A DNA stretch of 63,460 nt. Origin: DASWJQ01 sp036397095. GTDB taxonomy: Bacteria; Chloroflexota; Anaerolineae; Anaerolineales; E44-bin32. The notes beneath the pieces are model-generated. The model searched no databases. It saw only the letters and a list, made by a program, of their open reading frames with translations, and was not told where the DNA came from. The stretch lies in assembly GCA_036397095.1 (NCBI GenBank), contig DASWJQ010000010.1, positions 1 through 63,460 on the forward strand. Direction: 5' to 3'. The translations under genes and the position numbers were made by a program. Shown piece by piece: positions 59,195 through 63,460 of the stretch. Every line of letters begins with the position of its first letter. The first letter of the stretch is position 1.

Positions 59195-59772
59195 TGCGTT
59201 CCCTCCGTTGCCTCAGCCTGCAACCGATCGCCCAAGGCTTGCAGTCCCCGCATCTGCAGCGCTCGGATGGCGCCCTGCCGCTTTCCGAGAACCTGGGCAA
59301 CCTGCGCAGTTGGTAGCCCTTCTACGAACTTGAGGACCAGGACTTCGCGCTGGTCGTTGGTTAGTTCGTCAAGAAGATTCATCACCCTGTCGCCTTCGAG
59401 GCGGGCCGATAGTCTGTCTTCCAAGCTGGCAGGAGCACCCTGGTCTTGGGGTGGGATCTCATCAAGGGACACGATCGGTTTCTTCAGCCGGTCGTGATCG
59501 ATTGCCAGGTTCCGAGCGATCCGAAACAGCCAGGCCCCGATGGGTGCGCCCTGGGGGTCGAACGTGTCAAGCTTGTCCCAGGCCCGCAGGAAAACTTCTG
59601 ACGTCAGGTCCTCGGCGCTGGCTTGATCCGGCGCCCGGTAGCGCAAGAAGCGATAGACACGGTCGGCGTACGCCTGGTAAATCGCCGCGAAGGCACGCTC
59701 CTCGCCTGCCTTGGCGCGGCGAACCAGATCGATTTCGGTGGCATCGGCCGAACGTTGCGTCTGCGAAGTCAC
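59191..59772 (-). CDS. ECF-family RNA polymerase sigma factor
   Basis: 193 residues. Region 2: YADRVYRFLRYRAPDQASAEDLTSEVFLRAW (about 30-60; key ASAEDLTSEVFLRAW), region 4: LTNDQREVLVLKFVEGLPTAQVAQVLGKRQGAIRAL (key GLPTAQVAQVLGKRQGAI). It directs RNA polymerase to stress or envelope promoters. The GTG start is at 59772. Coupled to a DUF5667 protein, probably its membrane partner. Confidence 0.9.
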   Translation of the reverse strand: MTSQTQRSADATEIDLVRRAKAGEERAFAAIYQAYADRVYRFLRYRAPDQASAEDLTSEVFLRAWDKLDTFDPQGAPIGAWLFRIARNLAIDHDRLKKPIVSLDEIPPQDQGAPASLEDRLSARLEGDRVMNLLDELTNDQREVLVLKFVEGLPTAQVAQVLGKRQGAIRALQMRGLQALGDRLQAEATEGTQ

Positions 59773-59939
59773 GCGTTTCTACAGGTTACAACGAATGAGG
59801 CCGGCGAAGTGTTATGGGGAGGAGGAAGACGAGGCGTGAGGGAAGAGGGAATACGGAACGGGGAAAGGGGAATGGGGATTGGTGAGTAGGGATTGGGGAT
59901 CTGGAATCTGAAATCTGGCCACGGCTTCCGAGGAGCCTG

Positions 59940-60075
59940 CCTGAGTCTGTCGAAGGGGGCGTACGTTGGAGAGATAAGGGATAAGTGACAAGTGATAGGA
60001 GATGGGGGATTAGGGATAAGGGGGCTGGATTGGGGATTGGGGTTCTGCGCCTGGTGCCTGGCGCTTGGTGCCTGG
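59940..60075 (+). repeat. Composite intergenic repeat, full copy
   Basis: CCTGAGTCTGTCGAAGGGGG, GTACGTTGGA, GGGATAAGTGACAAGTGATA, a G-rich block (GGGGGATTAGGGATAAGGGG, GATTGGGGATTGGGG), then GCGCCTGGTGCCTGGCGC. Same module order as 39285-39402 on the opposite strand. Confidence 0.75.
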
Positions 60076-60135
60076 TGCCCAGCGCCCAGTGCCCGGTGCC
60101 CAGCGCCTGGCGCTCAGTGCTCAACGCGCAACGCG
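60046..60135 (+). repeat. Imperfect GC-rich tandem repeats
   Basis: Successive 8-10-nt units of GCCTGGTGCC/GCCCAGCGCC type (GCGCCTGGTGCCTGGCGC onward), then GCTCAACGCG repeats. Ends before the rodA stop. Confidence 0.55.
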
Positions 60136-60148
60136 CTGCGCGATTTCC

Positions 60149-61258
60149 TCACAACTCAATCTTCTTGTGCCGCAAGATCACGCTCTCGACGAGACCAATG
60201 CCCAATAAGCTGGAGAGCAGTGATGAGCCACCATAACTGAGGAAGGGCAGTGGCAAGCCGGACACGGGGAAGATATTCATGTTCATGCCGATGTTGAACG
60301 AGCCTTGGAACAGGAGCAGGATGGCAACCCCGTAGCAGATCAACGCACCAAAGGTGTCGCGCGCCGTCTGCGCGGCCCGCAGGCAGCGGAAGATGACGAA
60401 CATGAGCAAGAGCAGCAGCAAGGCGGCGCCAATGAAGCCGAATTCCTGGGACAAGGCCGAAAAGATGAAGTCGGTATGACGGACCTTGAGGAAGCGCAGC
60501 TGCACTTGGGTGCCTTGGCCATACCCTTGACCGAACCAGCCGCCCGAGCCAATCGAGATCAGTGCCTGATTGACATTGTAGGTGGCGCCAAAGCTGGCAT
60601 CAGGGTTAGGGAAGAGGAAGGTGACGATGCGAGACTTCTGGTAGTCGGCCAGGAAGGGCCACAGCGCGACCGAGCCGAACAGACCGGCGCCGGCCAGCAT
60701 CGCCAGATGCTTGACATTGCCACCGGCGGCGAAGAGCAGCGCCACCCAGATCACGCCGATCACGATGGCCGTGCTCAGGTCCGGCTGGCTGAAGATCAAG
60801 AACAGTGGAACGCCGGTCAGAGCCAGGCTCCGAATGAGGGTCTTTGGCTGACGGATGACATGTTTGTTGCGGGCGAAAAAGTCGGCCAGCACCAGGATCA
60901 TCAATATCTTGGCCAGCTCCGAGGGTTGGATCGTGACCGTCGCCAATTGGAACCAGCGGGTGGCACCGAAACCGACAACCCCGGCCAGCGGGATCAGGGC
61001 CAGAAACGCCAGATTGAAGACGTACATCGGCTTGGCCAGGGCCGACCACATGCGGTAGTCAATGGCCGCCGTCAGCAGCAGAACGGTGAACCCGGCCAGC
61101 GCATAGATCGTTTGGCGGCCAACCACGTCGAGTTCGAGCAGTTCGGGATTGTCGGCAATGGCGGACTGAATCATGGCCACGCCCGAAATCGTCAGCACGG
61201 CCACGGCTGCCAGCAGCCACACGTCAAAGTGACGCCAAATGCGTGCCTGGGAAGTCAT
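60149..61258 (-). CDS. rodA: RodA/FtsW-family SEDS peptidoglycan polymerase
   Basis: 369 residues with about 10 TM segments. RodA features: DYRMWSALAKPMYVFNLAFL, the GATRWFQL motif with the catalytic Asp region nearby, QPSELAKI, SQPDLSTAIV, GSGGWFGQGYGQGTQ, FLKVRHTDFIFSALSQEFG and LPFLSYGGSSLL. A glycan polymerase that works with PBP2 (mrdA, at the window edge) in cell elongation. Last gene of the min-rod unit. Confidence 0.95.
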   Translation of the reverse strand: MTSQARIWRHFDVWLLAAVAVLTISGVAMIQSAIADNPELLELDVVGRQTIYALAGFTVLLLTAAIDYRMWSALAKPMYVFNLAFLALIPLAGVVGFGATRWFQLATVTIQPSELAKILMILVLADFFARNKHVIRQPKTLIRSLALTGVPLFLIFSQPDLSTAIVIGVIWVALLFAAGGNVKHLAMLAGAGLFGSVALWPFLADYQKSRIVTFLFPNPDASFGATYNVNQALISIGSGGWFGQGYGQGTQVQLRFLKVRHTDFIFSALSQEFGFIGAALLLLLLMFVIFRCLRAAQTARDTFGALICYGVAILLLFQGSFNIGMNMNIFPVSGLPLPFLSYGGSSLLSSLLGIGLVESVILRHKKIEL

Positions 61259-61268
61259 CAGGGGGGGA

Positions 61269-61529
61269 CTAGCGGCGCTGGCGGCTCTGGGCGAGCGGAA
61301 TATCGGCCACCAGCCTTTGCTCGTAGCGGTCGTTGGTCAGGGCGATTTCCACGCCGCCGCGGTCGATGGCGACATAGCGCGAGATCACTTCGATAATCTC
61401 GTCCTTGAGATCGGCCAGCTCGGCCTGCGTCAGGTCGGCCCGGTCGTGCACCAGGACCAACTGCAGCCGTTCTTTGGCAGCCGAGGCACTGCGGTCTGGC
61501 CCGCCGACCAGGCGGCGCAGGAAGCTCAC
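61269..61529 (-). CDS. minE: Cell division topological specificity factor MinE
   Basis: 86 residues. N-terminal anti-MinCD helix and the core ERLQLVLVHDRADLTQAELADLKDEIIEVI (key VHDRADLTQAELADLKDEII). GTG start overlapping the minD stop. It displaces MinD from the membrane and drives Min oscillation or patterning. Order minC-minD-minE is conserved, with rodA next. Confidence 0.94.
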   Translation of the reverse strand: MSFLRRLVGGPDRSASAAKERLQLVLVHDRADLTQAELADLKDEIIEVISRYVAIDRGGVEIALTNDRYEQRLVADIPLAQSRQRR

Positions 61530-62332
61530 GCCTGGCCTCCAGGACGCATCAACCGCGACAACTTGCCAAAGAAGCCGTCACCGGCCTCCAGCGTCTCAAA
61601 CGGCACGTCTTCGCCCTCTAGACGGCGGGCAATATTGTGGAACGCCCGGCCGGCCCGGCTGTCCTTGTTTTGGGACACCGGATTGCCCTGGTTGGAGGCG
61701 ACGACAACGCCCTCATCCTCGGGCACTACGCCGATGAGATCTATCGCCAGCACGTCCAAAATGTCGACCGTGTCCAGCATGTCGCCGCGCTTGACCATTT
61801 CCGGCTTGATCCGGTTGACAATCAGTTTGCCCGGACCCTTGCTCTCGGCTTCGATCAAGCCGATGATGCGGTCGGCGTCACGCACCGATGACACCTCAGG
61901 ATTGGTCACGATCAGGACCACATCGGCCGGGGCGATGGCGTTGCGAAAGCCGCGTTCGATGCCGGCCGGCGAGTCGATCAAGACGTAGTCGAACTCTTCG
62001 CGCAGTTCGTCACCCAGCCGGATCATGTCGCCCGGCGAGACGGCCGTCTTGTCGCGTGTCTGGGCCGCCGGGATCAAGTACAGCTCCGGGATGCGCTTGT
62101 CCTTGATCATCGCCTGACGCAGCTTGGCCCGCCCTTCGACAATGTCGACCAGATCGTAGACGATCCGGTTTTCAAGCCCCATGACGACGTCCAAGTTGCG
62201 CAGGCCAATATCGGCGTCGATGCATACCACGCGCCGGCCCATGCTGGCCAGCGCGGCGCCGATGTTGGCGGTAGCGGTCGTCTTGCCGACGCCGCCTTTG
62301 CCCGATGTGATGGTGATGATGGTTGCCGTCAT
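61526..62332 (-). CDS. minD: Septum-site determining ATPase MinD
   Basis: 268 residues. Deviant Walker A GKGGVGKTT (10-18), DADIGLRNLDVVMGLE, LIDSPAGIE and the C-terminal amphipathic membrane-targeting helix (about 255-268). Its ATP-bound dimer recruits MinC to membrane. The 27-nt gap from minC is short and its stop overlaps minE (GTGA). Confidence 0.96.
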   Translation of the reverse strand: MTATIITITSGKGGVGKTTATANIGAALASMGRRVVCIDADIGLRNLDVVMGLENRIVYDLVDIVEGRAKLRQAMIKDKRIPELYLIPAAQTRDKTAVSPGDMIRLGDELREEFDYVLIDSPAGIERGFRNAIAPADVVLIVTNPEVSSVRDADRIIGLIEAESKGPGKLIVNRIKPEMVKRGDMLDTVDILDVLAIDLIGVVPEDEGVVVASNQGNPVSQNKDSRAGRAFHNIARRLEGEDVPFETLEAGDGFFGKLSRLMRPGGQA

Positions 62333-62359
62333 GCCAAGCGCCGTTTCCTCGACTAGTTC

Positions 62360-63040
62360 CTAGCCAGCGGCCGACCAGGCTTCGGCCACAATCTGGTCAT
62401 CCTGGACGAACGCCTTCTCGGGGTGGACCGTCCCTTCGCGCTCAGGGCTGAGGGCAACATGGCCGGCAATGCGGAGTTGGGTCGGGGCCAGGTCAAGCGC
62501 ACAGACGACGGCCTTCTCATCTCCGCCGGCCCCGGCATGCACCACACCGCGCAAACGCCCCCAAACCACCACGTTGCCACCAGCCACAACTTCGGCGCCG
62601 GGATTGACATCACCGAGCACGATCACATGGCCCGCGTGCTGCACCTGGTTGCCCGAGCGCAGGGTACGTTCCACCAGGATAGCGTTTTCACCGGGCAGGC
62701 GGGTGTCGATGGCCGGCGCCGTGACTTCTTCGGCCTGGGTGACCCGATCCAGGTCTCGGTCCAGCCCCAGGTTGGCGGCCGCCGCCTGGCTGGCCTCGGC
62801 CGTCGACAACACGGCGAACAAATGAACTTCCCGCTCGGACAGCCGGTCCCGCAAACGACCCAATTCGGCGGCGCTGATCTCACGTGCGCCTAGATCGATC
62901 GCCACCTTGCCGCCCTTGAAAAAGGCCGATCGCCCGTCGATGGTCGTCAGGACCAACTCGAGCAGCGGGCCGTCGGCGGTCGGCGGAACCGTCAGGACCA
63001 GGCTGTCGCGGACACCCTTAATGGCCAGCGATTCGTTCAT
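62360..63040 (-). CDS. minC: Septum inhibitor MinC
   Basis: 226 residues. N-terminal FtsZ-binding domain (1-100) and C-terminal beta-helix with GDVNPGAEVVAGGNVVVWGRLRGVVHAG (key GDVNPGAEVVAGGNV, about 147-175). It blocks FtsZ rings away from midcell. Promoter TGCTATAAT sits upstream (63067-63059). Confidence 0.94.
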   Translation of the reverse strand: MNESLAIKGVRDSLVLTVPPTADGPLLELVLTTIDGRSAFFKGGKVAIDLGAREISAAELGRLRDRLSEREVHLFAVLSTAEASQAAAANLGLDRDLDRVTQAEEVTAPAIDTRLPGENAILVERTLRSGNQVQHAGHVIVLGDVNPGAEVVAGGNVVVWGRLRGVVHAGAGGDEKAVVCALDLAPTQLRIAGHVALSPEREGTVHPEKAFVQDDQIVAEAWSAAG

Positions 63041-63058
63041 TTGTTCTTCCGGGCGGCG

Positions 63059-63067
63059 ATTATAGCA
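63059..63067 (-). promoter_or_regulatory. Extended -10 promoter for minC
   Basis: TGCTATAAT on the minus strand (63067-63059). No clear -35. ATG is 18 nt downstream. Confidence 0.55.
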
Positions 63068-63091
63068 CGGAGGGATTCGGCGGGCGAGCGC

Positions 63092-63460
63092 TCAGGGGAG
63101 AGCCATGGCGACGTCGATCGCCTTGAGTTCAAAATACGCTTCCAACACCTGGCGCACGACCGGCCCAGCGGTGACAGCACCCTCACCGCCGTTGTAGATA
63201 AAGGCGACTACGGCAATCTCCGGTGTCTCAAACGGCGCATAGCCGACATACCAGGAGTGCGTTGGCCAGTTGCCCGGCTCACACTGGTTGTTATTGAAGG
63301 CGACCTGATCGCAGAACTCACCGGTGCCGGTCTTGCCGCCCGACGAAATCGTCTCGAGGTCGGCATAGCCGTTGGCCGTGCCCTCCGGGTCGGCCACCAC
63401 CAGCCGCATGCCTTCCTGGGCCGCCTCGATCACGCTCGAACCAACCAAAAGATCGGGCGA
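63092..63460 (-). CDS. mrdA: Penicillin-binding protein 2, C-terminal part (5' end outside window)
   Basis: The frame is open to the window edge, so only the last 122 residues of a transpeptidase are visible. The KTG motif is present (SSGGKTGTGEF), followed by WYVGYAPFETPEIAVVAFIYNG, the end of the transpeptidase domain. With rodA downstream and minCDE in between, PBP2 (elongation transpeptidase) is the best call; other class B PBPs cannot be excluded. Confidence 0.85.
   Translation of the reverse strand, partial: SPDLLVGSSVIEAAQEGMRLVVADPEGTANGYADLETISSGGKTGTGEFCDQVAFNNNQCEPGNWPTHSWYVGYAPFETPEIAVVAFIYNGGEGAVTAGPVVRQVLEAYFELKAIDVAMALP

Larger units (their letters stand above)
59773..60148. 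other. Gene-free gap with composite repeat
   Basis: 376 bp without a gene. A G-rich block (59815-59902) precedes a full copy of the composite repeat (59940-60075) and short GCC/GGC imperfect repeats to about 60135. No clear promoter for the sigma gene is seen. Confidence 0.5.

Noticed and set aside
24937..60135. CRISPR array
   Set aside because: The recurring units are not evenly spaced, show no constant spacer length, and no cas genes are present.
60305..61396. A 363-codon plus-strand frame antisense to rodA
   Set aside because: The reading is Gln/Arg-rich with no family similarity, and rodA on the other strand is unambiguous.
63092..63448. Complete short protein starting inside the window near 63448
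   Set aside because: The frame stays open to the window end and continues the transpeptidase fold, so it is the 3' part of a larger gene.

Overview
The window is a high-GC bacterial chromosome segment that is densely coded and almost entirely housekeeping. There is no phage, insertion sequence, CRISPR array or rRNA operon. The gene content points to the Chloroflexota (Anaerolineae-like). Evidence includes a glutaredoxin-DUF2085 fusion, a DUF1461/TIGR01906 membrane protein, Thr/Pro-rich spacers in exported proteins, polytopic membrane proteins with a loop Asp-Gly-x-x-Tyr motif, and minC-minD-minE-rodA downstream of a PBP2 gene. This assignment is inference from gene families; no marker search could be run.

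Layout. 0.3-10.7 kb (+): a lone receiver protein, a PHP-AlbA_2 fusion protein, a GNAT acetyltransferase coupled to mog and an MFS carrier, an unknown protein, a thiol-redox operon (ccdA, tlpA-like, glutaredoxin-DUF2085), then pgeF, yggS, yggT and yggU. 10.7-13.8 kb (-): a membrane-tethered NACHT-HEAT protein behind a coiled-coil zinc-ribbon protein. 13.9-22.5 kb (+): five translationally coupled large membrane proteins in the order A-B-A'-B'-C, probably a tandem duplication of a GT-C/YfhO-like pair, followed by MoxR and DUF58. 25-27.4 kb (+): a membrane-fused spermidine-synthase-like protein and a DUF1461 protein.

27.4-35.8 kb is a carbon-metabolism neighbourhood: apgM and an orphan sugar-type ABC ATPase (-), then yvcK, pgk, a transmembrane Ser/Thr kinase, tpiA and a HExxH membrane protein (+). 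35.8-43.8 kb (-) holds upp, an RsbU/RsbW/RsbV-like partner-switching set, a polyprenyl diphosphate synthase, tatD, a phosphohexomutase and a GbsR-type regulator. 43.9-50.7 kb (+) holds rpsF-ssb-rpsR, a parvulin, rel (ppGpp), moeA, VKOR and a small Cys/acidic protein. 50.7-63.5 kb (-) holds an S1 protein, an oligopeptide-type binding protein, secG, prfB with a programmed frameshift, ftsY, tRNA-Gln, gltX, an ECF sigma/DUF5667 pair with a secreted acidic protein, rodA, minE, minD, minC and the 3' part of mrdA.

Three themes recur. (1) Translational coupling is pervasive: many junctions are 4-nt ATGA/GTGA/TTGA overlaps. (2) Several genes have a sigma-70-like -10 box only 5-9 nt before the start codon and no Shine-Dalgarno, suggesting leaderless mRNAs. 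(3) Most of the larger intergenic gaps on the right and centre carry the same composite G-rich repeat, two full copies of which keep the same internal module order. These features, and the A-B-A'-B'-C membrane array, are the least explained parts of the window.
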